From Thermodesulfobacteriota bacterium (GTDB lineage Bacteria > Desulfobacterota_D > UBA1144 > Nemesobacterales > UBA2774), in contig DAOKYU010000004.1 in the NCBI GenBank assembly GCA_035325995.1, positions 62,001 through 126,000 on the forward strand: a DNA stretch of 64,000 bases, given 5' to 3'. A model generated the notes under the pieces. That model saw only the letters and a program-made list of their open reading frames with translations, was not told the DNA's origin and searched no databases. The position numbers were made by a program, and so were the translations under genes. The first letter of the stretch is position 1. Each line of letters begins with the position of its first letter. Of the stretch, positions 25,268 to 34,127 are shown in pieces.

Positions 25268-26449
25268 TTAATACGGCCTGTTGTAGAACGTGATGTCCAT
25301 CCCTTCTTTTTCTGCCTCTTCCGCGAACTCCGACGGCGGGACCGGAAGAGGAGCGGACTTGCGTATCGCTTCGACGGAGTACTGGTCGAACGCGGAGTTG
25401 CCGGAGGACTTGCTGACCCTCACGTCGAACACCCTCCCCGTTCCGTCCACCTTGAAGAATACACCGGTCGCGAGATTGCCGTCCGTGGGGACCCCGGGCG
25501 GGATGCGCCAGTTGCGCTTTATTCTCTGGTGCACCTTGTTCTTGTATATTTCGAGCAGTACCGGATTTACGCCGGAGCCGCCTCCGCCTCCACCGACCTT
25601 GCCGCCCCCGCTCCCGCTGCCGGGACTGGTCGACGATTCACCCCGCCCTCTGCCCGGGCCCGGCTCGTCGGATATGTCCGCAGAGTCCGCCATGGCGAGC
25701 CTCTGCTCCTCGCCCATGGGCTCTTCGATTTCGGAAGGTTCTTCCGAGGGTCCTTTCTTGAGGTTTTCCAGCACCCTCTGTCTTTTCAGATCCTGGAGGA
25801 CTTTACTCTTCTCGCTGTCGAGATTTTTCTTCTCGGATTTAGCCGTCGTTTTCTTCTCCGGAGCCTTGGGCTTTTCCGTAGGCTCCGGCTTCTTCGCGAC
25901 CTCTTTCTTCACTTCCTTTTCAGGCTTCTTCTCGGGCTTCTTCGTCGGGGCCGGGGGCTCCTTCTTAACCTCTTTCTTCTCCGGCTTGGGCTCGGGGGTT
26001 TTCACCGGTTTCTTTTCGGGCTCGATCGGTATCACCTTTTTGTCCGGCTCGATCTTGGCCACTTCCTTGGGCTTGGGCTCCTCTTTTTTTACCTCGGGCT
26101 TCTTCTCGGGTTCCTTCTTCGGGGTCTCCTTCTTCTCTGGCTCGGGCGGAGGGACCTTGGCGACCTCTTCCTTTTCGGCCGGAGGTTCCGGCTCCGGTTC
26201 GGGCGCGGGCTTGGGCGGAGGGGCTTTACGCGGAGGGGTCTGCGCGCGTTTCGGCGGAGCGCCGCCGCTCCCTTCTCCCGAACCCAGCCCCGAGAGGGAT
26301 ACCTCTATCGGCCCGGGAGAGGAATCCTCCCTCGTGCTGGTGAAGCCCCAGAAAAGAACAAGGACCAGCACGAAGACGTGAAGGGCTATCGAAAAGAATA
26401 TCCCCCAGAAGGAAGAGCCCCTGGATGTGTCTTTGTCGTCAGATTTCAT
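25268..26449 (-). CDS. TolA/TonB-like energy-transducing protein
   Basis: A 393-residue inner-membrane protein. One N-terminal anchor (about 13-36) is followed by an extended Pro/Glu/Lys-rich region (about 60-230, rich in PEPEP, EKKPE and KKEV) able to span the periplasm, a Gly/Ser-rich stretch (about 270-290), and a C-terminal TonB_C-type domain (about 295-393) with VHQRIKRNWRIPPG, GRVFDVRV and AIRKSAPLP. Directly downstream of TolQ and TolR homologues, it probably acts as TolA, coupling the proton motive force to outer-membrane constriction. A TonB role is the alternative. Confidence 0.83.
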   Translation of the reverse strand: MKSDDKDTSRGSSFWGIFFSIALHVFVLVLVLFWGFTSTREDSSPGPIEVSLSGLGSGEGSGGAPPKRAQTPPRKAPPPKPAPEPEPEPPAEKEEVAKVPPPEPEKKETPKKEPEKKPEVKKEEPKPKEVAKIEPDKKVIPIEPEKKPVKTPEPKPEKKEVKKEPPAPTKKPEKKPEKEVKKEVAKKPEPTEKPKAPEKKTTAKSEKKNLDSEKSKVLQDLKRQRVLENLKKGPSEEPSEIEEPMGEEQRLAMADSADISDEPGPGRGRGESSTSPGSGSGGGKVGGGGGGSGVNPVLLEIYKNKVHQRIKRNWRIPPGVPTDGNLATGVFFKVDGTGRVFDVRVSKSSGNSAFDQYSVEAIRKSAPLPVPPSEFAEEAEKEGMDITFYNRPY

Positions 26450-26464
26450 TTCCCCGTTTGCCTC

Positions 26465-26902
26465 TTAATTGCTCGGGACGGGCTCGGTTATGAGGCCGAG
26501 TTTTTCCACCCCGGCGTTCCTTATCTCGGACATTACCTCGACCACCTTCCCATAGGAGACGCCCGTGTCGGCCCTTAAAAAGACCTCTTCGTTCCTTATG
26601 TCGGCCCCTCTCTCGGTTATGAGCTTCTGAACCTCGCCGCTGAGCTCGCCCAGGGAGTACTCGTCCTTTTCGATGAATATCTCGCCTGCGGAGTTAAGCG
26701 TGACGACGACCTTCCTCTCGCGGTCGAGGGAGGGTATGGGGCCCGACTGAGTTTTCGGGAGGTTGACGTCCACGCCTTGATACAGGATAGGCGTCGTGAC
26801 CATGAAGATTATGAGCAGAACGAGCATCACGTCCACGAACGGAGTAACGTTTATTTCCGACATCACCGTGCGGCCCTCGCGGCCGCCTGTCTGCATTCCC
26901 AT
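26465..26902 (-). CDS. tolR: TolR/ExbD-type proton-channel subunit
   Basis: A 145-residue protein with the ExbD/TolR layout: a short cytoplasmic N-terminus, then INVTPFVDVMLVLLIIFMV, whose membrane Asp (about 24) is the conserved proton-carrying residue, and a periplasmic domain (about 45-145). With the upstream TolQ-like channel it harvests the proton gradient for the TolA-like protein. The gaps are 4 bases to tolQ and 15 to the TolA-like gene, so the three form one operon. ExbD of a Ton system would look similar. Confidence 0.88.
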   Translation of the reverse strand: MGMQTGGREGRTVMSEINVTPFVDVMLVLLIIFMVTTPILYQGVDVNLPKTQSGPIPSLDRERKVVVTLNSAGEIFIEKDEYSLGELSGEVQKLITERGADIRNEEVFLRADTGVSYGKVVEVMSEIRNAGVEKLGLITEPVPSN

Positions 26903-26906
26903 CGTC

Positions 26907-27662
26907 TTATACCTTCTTTATGTATCTGTCCACTATGTTGAGGAATTCCGAGGAAAAATTCTCCATGTCTATGTCGATGCGCTTTACACGGCTGATGAAG
27001 TAGTTGTACGCGATAACGGCCGGGATAGCCGCCGCGAGGCCTATGGCCGTGGCGACGAGGGCCTCGGCGATACCCGGGGCGACGGCCTGGAGCGTCGGGA
27101 CCCCCTGGCTACCGGCAAGTCCTATGAACGAAGTCATGATTCCCCAGACCGTGCCGAAGAGGCCTATGAACGGGGCCGCGCTGCCCGTCGTAGCGAGGAA
27201 TATGAGCGAGCCTTCGAGCTTCGCCGTCTCGGAAGCCATCGTCCTCTTTAGCGCCCTCTCGACGAGCTCCACGATGCCTAGCTCGTTCGCTATGGCGTCC
27301 GGGCCGCTCCTCTGCTCCCCTCCCTGGCCCGAGCCTCCGGGACGCCTTAGCTTTAGTATCTCCGTATACCCGGCCCTGAAGACCTCGGCTATCGGCCCCT
27401 TAATGTGCTTCGTCGAGGAGAAAAGGTTCCCGAAGTTCCCGCTCGCGTTATAGAGCTCGAGGAACTTTTCGGACTGTTTGCCGGCCTTTCTCAGCATAAT
27501 CGCTTTCGAAAAGATGATCGCCCAGCAGACGACCGACATTATAAAAAGAAGGAGGAGGACCATCTTTACGACAGGCCCCGCGTCCGAAACGAGATGCATT
27601 ATGTTTATCTGCCCGCCGTTAGAGGCCTGGGCTTCAACAGCAAGAAATAACCAGTTTGTCAT
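26907..27662 (-). CDS. tolQ: TolQ/ExbB-type proton-channel subunit
   Basis: A 251-residue MotA/TolQ/ExbB family protein with three membrane segments (about 30-53, 145-170 and 193-220). The conserved stretch TGSAAPFIGLFGTVWGIMTSF and the following segment GIAEALVATAIGLAAAIPAVIAYN with its channel-lining Thr are clear. It forms the inner-membrane stator with TolR. It heads the run tolQ, tolR, tolA-like, phosphatase, argS and SPOR genes. TolB and Pal are not in this window. Confidence 0.9.
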   Translation of the reverse strand: MTNWLFLAVEAQASNGGQINIMHLVSDAGPVVKMVLLLLFIMSVVCWAIIFSKAIMLRKAGKQSEKFLELYNASGNFGNLFSSTKHIKGPIAEVFRAGYTEILKLRRPGGSGQGGEQRSGPDAIANELGIVELVERALKRTMASETAKLEGSLIFLATTGSAAPFIGLFGTVWGIMTSFIGLAGSQGVPTLQAVAPGIAEALVATAIGLAAAIPAVIAYNYFISRVKRIDIDMENFSSEFLNIVDRYIKKV

Positions 27663-27780
27663 ATGTGCTGCCCTGCTGAAAAGATGGATTTGGTAGTGAA
27701 TAGAGAATCAACGTCTTTGATTGTAAGTACGATCGTGGCGCATCTAAGGTTTCAAGTTAAGTTTTCCATACCTGAATACC

Positions 27781-27826
27781 AAAATCAAATGATATTCCGT
27801 TTATAAATACGCATTCATTTGATTTT
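27781..27826. repeat. 12-bp perfect inverted repeat between divergent genes
   Basis: AAAATCAAATGA at 27781-27792 is matched perfectly by TCATTTGATTTT at 27815-27826, with 22 AT-rich bases between. It lies in the gap between tolQ (leftward) and a small secreted protein gene (rightward). It could be a protein-binding site for either gene. A terminator is unlikely because both flanking genes start here. Confidence 0.55.
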
Positions 27827-27899
27827 CGACCTAAAATGTACGATAGTCTCTAAAAATGTCCGGACCTCCCGGACTCTTGCACGGCGGAGGTGAGAAATA

Positions 27900-28349
27900 A
27901 TGAAACCCCAGGGATTCTGCGCGGCATTGCTCGTCGCCCTTTTATGTGTATCGGCCGCTATTCCGGCGCAGGCACAGGAAAGATACAAAATAGTTATAGA
28001 GGAGAGCTTCTACGTCGTAAAGCCCGAGAATACGGACAAATTCCTCAAAGTCTATAGGGAAAAGCTCTACCCCTTCTGGAGCGAGATGCAGAAACGCGGC
28101 GTCATAGTGGACGAATTCAGGCTCTATTCCCAAAGGGTCCACACGCTGAGCCCGCTCTGGACGTACAAGACCGTAGTAAAATTCAAGGACTACGAATCGA
28201 TAGACAAGTGGCTCGGTCTAAGGGACGAGGTTTACGATTCGCTCTTCCCCGGCGAGGGCGGGTACGCGGCGCCCAGAAAGGAGATAGACCTCATAACCGA
28301 GGAGCACTGGGACGAGTTTATAAGGGAGATACCCCTCTCGACGAAGTAG
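27900..28349 (+). CDS. small exported protein, NIPSNAP/dimeric-barrel-like
   Basis: A 149-residue protein with a signal peptide (cleavage near AQAQE, about residue 26). The mature part reads like a ferredoxin-type alpha-beta barrel: EESFYVVKPENTDKFLKVY, a VDEFRLYSQRVHTLSPLW segment, VVKFKDYESIDKWL, and a Trp-rich end. This pattern is seen in NIPSNAP and related dimeric barrels, but the match is by eye. GGAGG precedes ATG by 9-10 bases. It ends at the base before the convergent ruvB stop codon. Function unknown. Confidence 0.6.
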   Translation: MKPQGFCAALLVALLCVSAAIPAQAQERYKIVIEESFYVVKPENTDKFLKVYREKLYPFWSEMQKRGVIVDEFRLYSQRVHTLSPLWTYKTVVKFKDYESIDKWLGLRDEVYDSLFPGEGGYAAPRKEIDLITEEHWDEFIREIPLSTK

Positions 28350-29372
28350 CTATTCCGAAAAGAGCCCCTTCTGCATCCGGGGCATGGGGAAATCGAGATG
28401 CTTGTAGGCGAGCGGGGTCGCCGCCCTTCCGCGCGGGGTCTTGACTATAAGCCCTTCGCGTATGAGAAACGGCTCGTATACGTCTTCGAGCGTGTCCTTG
28501 TCCTCGCTCACGGCCGCGGCTATGGACTCGATGCCGACGGGGCCGCCGCCGAACTTGGTGATTATCGCCCCTAGTATCGCCCTGTCGAGCCCGTCGAGCC
28601 CGAGCGCATCTACTTCGAGCATTTCGAGCGCCGCGGCGGCTACGCCGCCGTCTATTACGCCGTCTGCCTTTACCTCGGCGAAGTCCCTCACCCTCTTTAA
28701 GAGCCTGTTCGCGATGCGGGGCGTCCCCCTGGCGCGGCAGGCGAGCTCGGCCATGCCGTCCCCGGTTATTTCGACCCCGAGTATCCGCGCCGAGCGGGCG
28801 AGTATGCCCTCTATCTCGTCCCCGGTGTAGTAATCCAGCCTGAGATCGACGCCGAAGCGGGATCTTAACGGAGACGTGAGAAGCCCCGTCCTCGTCGTCG
28901 CGCCGATTAGAGTGAACCTGCTTACCCCCACCTTCATCGACTTGGCCGTCGGCCCTTCGCCTATCATTATGTCTATCTTGTAGTCCTCCATCGCCGAGTA
29001 GAGGTATTCCTCGACTATGCGGTTAAGACGGTGTATCTCGTCTATGAAGAGGACGTCCTTCTCTTCGAGGTTGGTGAGAATGGAGGCGAGGTCGCCGACC
29101 CTTTCGACTACCGGCCCCGAGGTGGAGTGTATTTTCACGCCGAGCTCGTTCGAGACAATATGAGCGAGTGTCGTCTTGCCGAGCCCGGGCGGGCCGTAAA
29201 GGAGGACGTGGTCGAGGGCCTCCTTTCTCCTCCGGGCGGCCTCGATGAATATGCCTATCTTCTCCTTCGCCCTGGACTGGCCGAGATATTCCGAGAGCCG
29301 CTCGGGTCTCAGGTTGACCTCGAAAAGGGACTCTTCCTCGTGGTCCCCCGGGCTTAGAACTCTCTCGGGCAT
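28350..29372 (-). CDS. ruvB: Holliday junction branch-migration helicase RuvB
   Basis: The AAA+ motor that drives branch migration of Holliday junctions with RuvA. The 340-residue protein shows Walker A GPPGLGKTT (about 60-68), Walker B LFIDEIHRL, sensor 1 GATTRTG, the arginine-finger region SPLRSRFG and the C-terminal winged-helix domain (TPRGRAATPLAYKHL). It is third in the order yebC, ruvC, ruvA, ruvB, 72 bases after ruvA. Confidence 0.97.
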   Translation of the reverse strand: MPERVLSPGDHEEESLFEVNLRPERLSEYLGQSRAKEKIGIFIEAARRRKEALDHVLLYGPPGLGKTTLAHIVSNELGVKIHSTSGPVVERVGDLASILTNLEEKDVLFIDEIHRLNRIVEEYLYSAMEDYKIDIMIGEGPTAKSMKVGVSRFTLIGATTRTGLLTSPLRSRFGVDLRLDYYTGDEIEGILARSARILGVEITGDGMAELACRARGTPRIANRLLKRVRDFAEVKADGVIDGGVAAAALEMLEVDALGLDGLDRAILGAIITKFGGGPVGIESIAAAVSEDKDTLEDVYEPFLIREGLIVKTPRGRAATPLAYKHLDFPMPRMQKGLFSE

Positions 29373-29444
29373 TTACAGTCTCCTCCGCTAGCTGGGTTTA
29401 TTATAAACGACTTCCGGGGTGCGGGGAAAGAGGGCCGGCGCGGC

Positions 29445-30032
29445 TCACATCTTTTTCATTATGCGGAGTGTCTGACGGAGTGCGTATTCCATTTCGGGCT
29501 CGTTTGCGCAGACCTCTTCTATCTCGGATATGCGCTCGTCTATTTCGGCCTTCTTATACCCGACGTTGAGGAGCGCGGATACGACGTCCTCGAGCATCCC
29601 GGCCTCGCCCGGGCCTCCGGCCGCGAGCCCGAGCGCGGAGATTTTATCCCTGAGCTCGGTGACCAGGCGCGATGCGAGCTTGGGCCCTATGCCGGGTATC
29701 TTCCTCTTTGCGAGCTCGCCCGACGAAACGGCCGAGGCGAATTCGGCGGGGGAGATATTGGACAGTATGTTCGTCGCGAGCCTGGGCCCAACGCCGGCGA
29801 CTCCTATGAGGAGCGTGAAGACAGCCCTCTCGTCCTCGGACAGAAAACCGAAGAGCTCTATGGCGGTGTCCTTTACGCTCGTATGTATTTTTAGCTCGGC
29901 CTCCTCGCCTACCGCGCCGAGCCTGTAGTACGTCGAAAGCGGAACCGTCACGCCGTAGCCGACGCCGTTTACGTCTACGACCACGCGGCCGAGCGGCTTT
30001 TCGGCGATCTTTCCTCTAAGAAGGGATATCAT
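29445..30032 (-). CDS. ruvA: Holliday junction DNA-binding protein RuvA
   Basis: Binds the four-way junction and loads RuvB. The 195-residue protein has the OB-fold domain (1-62, MISLLRGKIAEKP start), helix-hairpin-helix motifs (LIGVAGVGPRLA about 75-86 and IPGIGPKLASRL about 110-121) and the flexible C-terminal RuvB-binding domain. Its start overlaps the end of ruvC by 17 bases, which implies translational coupling. Confidence 0.96.
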   Translation of the reverse strand: MISLLRGKIAEKPLGRVVVDVNGVGYGVTVPLSTYYRLGAVGEEAELKIHTSVKDTAIELFGFLSEDERAVFTLLIGVAGVGPRLATNILSNISPAEFASAVSSGELAKRKIPGIGPKLASRLVTELRDKISALGLAAGGPGEAGMLEDVVSALLNVGYKKAEIDERISEIEEVCANEPEMEYALRQTLRIMKKM

Positions 30033-30561
30033 CGAGTGTAAAGCGTCTCCTCTTCCTCCGGGGCTGGAGGAATTCCTTTCCGAGCTTCTGCTCGATGCGC
30101 GAGAGATGAATGTGGCAGAGCGCTATGGCCACCGCGTCCGAAGCGTCCTCAGATTCGAATTCCGGGACATCGAGCAGCATCGTTATCATGCGCCTTACGT
30201 CCGACTTCGAGGCGCGCCCGCGCCCCGTCAGCGCGAGCTTTACCTTCGTCGGAGAGTATTCGCAGACGTCGAGGCCGGAATTGGACGCCGCGAGCAACGC
30301 TATGCCCCTCGCCTCGCCGAGCGTAATCGCGCTCCGGGCGTTCTTCGAAAAGAACATGCTCTCGACAGACATTATGAGCGGGGAATGGCCTTTTATCACG
30401 CCGAGAAGGCCGTCGTATATTATGGAAAGCCTTTTGGAAACCGGGAGCCCGGGGGAGGCCGTTATGCAGCCGCTTGTGACGTGGGTCACCCCGCCGTTTA
30501 CGGACTCCAGAACCCCGTACCCGCAAACCCTGGAGCCGGGGTCGATTCCTATAACCCTCAT
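30016..30561 (-). CDS. ruvC: Holliday junction endonuclease RuvC
   Basis: Cleaves Holliday junctions after RuvAB migration. The 181-residue protein has the catalytic acidic residues in IGIDPGS (first Asp about 7), VESMFF (Glu) and SDASDAVAIAL (final Asp pair). ATG 30561 lies 1 base after the yebC stop codon; a TTG four codons earlier would overlap yebC. The order yebC-ruvC-ruvA-ruvB is the common bacterial one. Confidence 0.96.
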   Translation of the reverse strand: MRVIGIDPGSRVCGYGVLESVNGGVTHVTSGCITASPGLPVSKRLSIIYDGLLGVIKGHSPLIMSVESMFFSKNARSAITLGEARGIALLAASNSGLDVCEYSPTKVKLALTGRGRASKSDVRRMITMLLDVPEFESEDASDAVAIALCHIHLSRIEQKLGKEFLQPRRKRRRFTLDDIPS

Positions 30562-30562
30562 T

Positions 30563-31312
30563 TTACGATGCAAGGCTCATCATGAGCTCTTCGGAGACGT
30601 CGAAGTTGGAGTAGACGTTCTGAACGTCGTCGCTGTCTTCGAGGGCTTCCATGAGGCGTATCATGTGCTCGGCCTCCTTGCCCTCTATCTTGACGCTGTT
30701 CTGCGGGATCATCGTCACTTCGGCGTTCTCGTATTTAAGGCCGGCGCCGTCTATGGCCGACCTGACCGTTTCGAACTCCTCGGGCGGCGTGATCACCACG
30801 AGCTCGCTCTCCTCCGTTACTACGTCTTCCGCGCCGGCTTCGAGCGCAATCTCGATGATGCGATCCTCTTCCACCTTGTCCTTCTCGAAGGCTATGCGCC
30901 CCTTCATGTGGAACATCCACGCAACGCAGCCGTTCTCGCCGAGGCTCCCGCCGTGCTTCGTGAATATGCGCCTTATGTCGGAGACGGTCCTGTTTTTGTT
31001 ATCCGTGAGGGCCTGGACCAGCACGGCGCTACCGCCCGGGCCGTACCCCTCGTAGGAAAGCTCCTGAAAGTCGTCCCCGCCTATCTCGCCCGTGCCGCGC
31101 TTGATGGCGCGGTCTATAGTGTCGTTGGGCATGTTCTGGTTCTTGGCAGCGGCAATCGCCGTTCTCAGCCTCGGGTTGGCTTCCACATCGCCGCCGCCCT
31201 GCTTCGCCGCAACCGTAAGCTCGCGTATGAGCTTCGTAAACACCTTGCCCCTCTTTGCGTCGACCGCAGCCTTTCTATGTTTGATATTAGCCCATTTTGA
31301 ATGTCCTGACAT
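30563..31312 (-). CDS. yebC: YebC/PmpR family protein (TACO1-like translation factor)
   Basis: A 249-residue member of the highly conserved YebC family. The N-terminus MSGHSKWANIKHRKAAVDAKRG is diagnostic; further signatures are GGDVEANPRLRTAI, ARGTGEIGGDDFQELSYEGYGP-like sequence and ALEDSDDVQNVYSNFD at the C-terminus. Members act as transcription regulators or relieve ribosome stalling at proline stretches. It leads the ruv genes, as in many bacteria. Confidence 0.95.
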   Translation of the reverse strand: MSGHSKWANIKHRKAAVDAKRGKVFTKLIRELTVAAKQGGGDVEANPRLRTAIAAAKNQNMPNDTIDRAIKRGTGEIGGDDFQELSYEGYGPGGSAVLVQALTDNKNRTVSDIRRIFTKHGGSLGENGCVAWMFHMKGRIAFEKDKVEEDRIIEIALEAGAEDVVTEESELVVITPPEEFETVRSAIDGAGLKYENAEVTMIPQNSVKIEGKEAEHMIRLMEALEDSDDVQNVYSNFDVSEELMMSLAS

Positions 31313-31416
31313 GGCTGTTCACCTCGCGTCCAAGTATCCAGATTTAATGAAGATATTAACGCTATCCATAAAATTTTATAATATCGGGCGGAAACTGGCA
31401 AGAGCGGCGCGGGCCG

Positions 31417-32391
31417 TCATTTCACCCTTCTCACCGTAACCGTAAGGGGCTGAGCCCCGCCGATTTTCGTCGTTATCGTCGATACGGTAGCGCCCTTGTT
31501 TATCTCGCCCACGGTAAGAATCTTCGTCGAAGGGTCTATCACCTGCCCCGAAAGGGAGCTGAAATCGAACCTTATCTCGGCGTCGTCCGGAAGTCCGAAT
31601 ACCTCGGCCGTAATCGGCGCCGGGGAGCCTATATCCGTCTCGGGCACTATAATATTGTATCCCCACGCCGGAATGTCCGAGTTAAAGAACGTTCCGCCCG
31701 GCTTTTTGAGGCTCACCCTCATATTCCCCGAGGAATCGACCACGCTCCCGGGAAGGTCGATGAACTCAACCGCCGCCTGGTCGGACTTCATGGCTATGAT
31801 GTTCCCGTTTATAAAGCCGTTGTCCGTCGTGTTCATAATTCCTATTTCGTACTTGTCGGGCTCGAGAACGTTCTGGGAGGGGAAGGTCAACGTCGTATTC
31901 AGGTATCCGAATTCGATGAGCACCTTCTTTATGGTGCCTAGCTCGCCGGAAGAGGCTGGGGGCGGTGTCCCGGGCTTCGAGATCTTGAGTATGCCGCTCG
32001 CCCCCGAGACTATGACGCCGTAGGAGCCCGACGCCGCCGCGGGAAGGCTGAACTTCCTCCAGCCGCCGGTTATGGCCCTTACCTCTATGTCCACTTTCTG
32101 CCCCAAAAGCCCGCTTTCGTTTATCGTTCGTACGGACGTGATTTTCCCTGTATACAGGGGGTTCACGTAAATCTCGCCGCCCAGAGACGTGAATTCGATT
32201 TCCGTATACTGCGGGCCCGACGCCGGGCCCGGCCCGTCGTTCGCATCGTCACCCGCCTGGGCCAGAACGAGCCCGTCCGTACCCGGGTGGCGGGGGGCCC
32301 CCGGGCCGGCCGCGAAGCAAAGCGCGCCGGCCGCGAAAACGGCCAGCGGCAGGATGGCGAGCCACGTAAAGACGTTAAGTGTCCTTGTCAT
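31417..32391 (-). CDS. exported protein of unknown function
   Basis: A 324-residue exported protein with a signal peptide (hydrophobic core about 8-27). The mature chain is rich in beta strands, Gly and Pro, with no Cys: EIEFTSLGGEIYVNP, an ASGSYGVIVSGASGILKI segment and FPSQNVLEPDKYEIGIMN. It looks like two or three Ig-like modules. I do not recognise the family. It is transcribed away from rho, from the same 300-base gap. Confidence 0.6.
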   Translation of the reverse strand: MTRTLNVFTWLAILPLAVFAAGALCFAAGPGAPRHPGTDGLVLAQAGDDANDGPGPASGPQYTEIEFTSLGGEIYVNPLYTGKITSVRTINESGLLGQKVDIEVRAITGGWRKFSLPAAASGSYGVIVSGASGILKISKPGTPPPASSGELGTIKKVLIEFGYLNTTLTFPSQNVLEPDKYEIGIMNTTDNGFINGNIIAMKSDQAAVEFIDLPGSVVDSSGNMRVSLKKPGGTFFNSDIPAWGYNIIVPETDIGSPAPITAEVFGLPDDAEIRFDFSSLSGQVIDPSTKILTVGEINKGATVSTITTKIGGAQPLTVTVRRVK

Positions 32392-32542
32392 AAGTCCCTC
32401 TTTCGTATATCTTTTTATTGAAAACCGGATAATACGCCCCCTCAGTCCGCTAGTTCATTATAGCATAAAGGAGCCCCTTTGTTTAAGCGGACCCCGGAAC
32501 CGTATATACGCCGGAAGCGTTATTATTCCCGAAAATACTCAC

Positions 32543-32572
32543 TTGACAACTTACTCGTTTAACATGCATAAT
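32543..32572 (+). promoter_or_regulatory. sigma-70 type promoter of rho
   Basis: TTGACA (32543-32548) and CATAAT (32567-32572) are separated by 18 bases. Transcription from about 32580 would give rho a leader of about 110 bases. A long leader fits the known autoregulation of rho by early termination. The rest of the 300-base gap before rho is AT-richer than the genes and holds no other feature I can name. Confidence 0.7.
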
Positions 32573-32692
32573 AAAGGTGTCTGAAACTTTTATCGCAACT
32601 CAAAGAGAACTGACACTCATTTCCGTACATTCGTAGCGAGACATTTGCATTAAACTCCTAAAAAACCACACGAGGGCAAGGACCAGGAACAT

Positions 32693-34006
32693 ATGGCTAG
32701 AGCAACCAAATTACGGGAAAAATCCGAGGATAAAGAAACCGTCCAGGAAGCACATTTCCTTAATCTAAACGACATAAGAAACAAGAAAAACGTAGAGCTC
32801 ATGAAGATGGCGAGGGACCTCGAAATCGAAGAGACCTCCCGCATGACCAAGCAGGACATAATCTACGCGATACTCAAGGCGCAGAGCGAAAAAGAGGGCG
32901 TGATATACGCCGAGGGCGTACTCGAAATACTTTCCGAGGGATACGGTTTCCTCCGCTCGCCGAAGTACAGCTACCTTCCAGGCCCGGACGATATCTACGT
33001 ATCGAAATCGCAGATAAGGTCTTTTAACCTGAAGACGGGCGACACGGTAGGCGGCCAGGTCCGCCTCCCGAGAGAGGGCGAGAAGAACCTCGCGCTCCTC
33101 AAGATAGAAGAGGTCAACTTCGACTCGCCCGAAGCCTGCAGGGAGCGCGTCGCTTTCGAAAACCGCGTGCCCCTTCATCCCGAGGAGAAGATAGTCCTCG
33201 AGCACGATCCCAACGAATTCTGCAGCCGCGTCCTCGACCTTTTCATCCCCATAGGCAAGGGGCAGAGGGGTCTCATAGTCGCGCCGCCCAGGACGGGTAA
33301 GACGATACTCCTCCAGAGGATAGCGAACGCAATAACCCAGAATCACCCCGAAGTAATGCTGATAGTCCTCCTCATAGACGAGCGCCCCGAAGAGGTCACG
33401 GACATGGACAGGTCCGTAAACGGCGAGGTCGTGAGCTCGACTTTCGACGAGCCGCCGCAGCGCCACATACAGGTCGCCGACATGGTCCTCGAAAAGGCCA
33501 AGAGGCTCGTCGAGCACGGTAAGGACGTCGTCATTCTTTTGGACAGCCTCACGCGTCTCGCACGCGCAAGCAACACCGTAACCCCCGCCAGCGGAAGGGT
33601 GCTCTCGGGCGGTATGGAGGCCAACGCCCTCCAGAGGCCGAAGAGGTTCTTCGGCGCCGCGAGGAACACCGAAGAAGGCGGGAGCCTCACCATCATCGCG
33701 ACGGCGCTCTTCGACACCGGCAGCAGGATGGACGAGGTCATCTTCGAAGAGTTCAAGGGCACGGGCAACATGGAGGCCTACCTCGACAGGAGGCTCGCCG
33801 ACAAGAGGGTCTTCCCGGCCATCGATCTCCAGCGCTCCGGCACGAGGAAAGAAGAGCTCCTTCTCGACGCGGACATACTCAACAAGGTCTGGCTCCTGAG
33901 AAAGGTGCTGAGCCCGATGAACACCGTCGAGGCGATGGAGTTCCTGCTCGACAAGATGAGCGGCACGAAGTCGAACAAAGAGTTCTTCAACATGATGAAC
34001 TCCTGA
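32693..34006 (+). CDS. rho: transcription termination factor Rho
   Basis: Hexameric RNA helicase that ends transcription. The 437-residue protein has the N-terminal Rho_N helices (LNLNDIRNKKNVELMKMAR), the cold-shock-like RNA-binding domain (about 70-145, with GYGFLRSP), the ATPase P-loop APPRTGKT (about 197-204), Walker B VVILLDSLTRLARA, and a Q-loop/R-loop region ending in a SGTKSNKEFF segment. AGGACCAGGAAC precedes ATG. Very close to the family's usual length (E. coli 419). Confidence 0.97.
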   Translation: MARATKLREKSEDKETVQEAHFLNLNDIRNKKNVELMKMARDLEIEETSRMTKQDIIYAILKAQSEKEGVIYAEGVLEILSEGYGFLRSPKYSYLPGPDDIYVSKSQIRSFNLKTGDTVGGQVRLPREGEKNLALLKIEEVNFDSPEACRERVAFENRVPLHPEEKIVLEHDPNEFCSRVLDLFIPIGKGQRGLIVAPPRTGKTILLQRIANAITQNHPEVMLIVLLIDERPEEVTDMDRSVNGEVVSSTFDEPPQRHIQVADMVLEKAKRLVEHGKDVVILLDSLTRLARASNTVTPASGRVLSGGMEANALQRPKRFFGAARNTEEGGSLTIIATALFDTGSRMDEVIFEEFKGTGNMEAYLDRRLADKRVFPAIDLQRSGTRKEELLLDADILNKVWLLRKVLSPMNTVEAMEFLLDKMSGTKSNKEFFNMMNS

Positions 34007-34127
34007 CGCGCTCGCGGGTAATCCGAATAAAACCGGCAGTCTAAAAACCCGGGCCGGCCGGGACACGGTGGAGTTTCGCCTTTCGCTTGCCCCCGGCTCC
34101 CCGGCCCTTTAGAATAAGTTCAGACTC

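Noticed and set aside
25290..26381. Ser/Gly/Pro-rich frame opposite the TolA-like gene
   Set aside because: It arises from the Lys/Glu/Pro repeat codons of the real gene read backwards.
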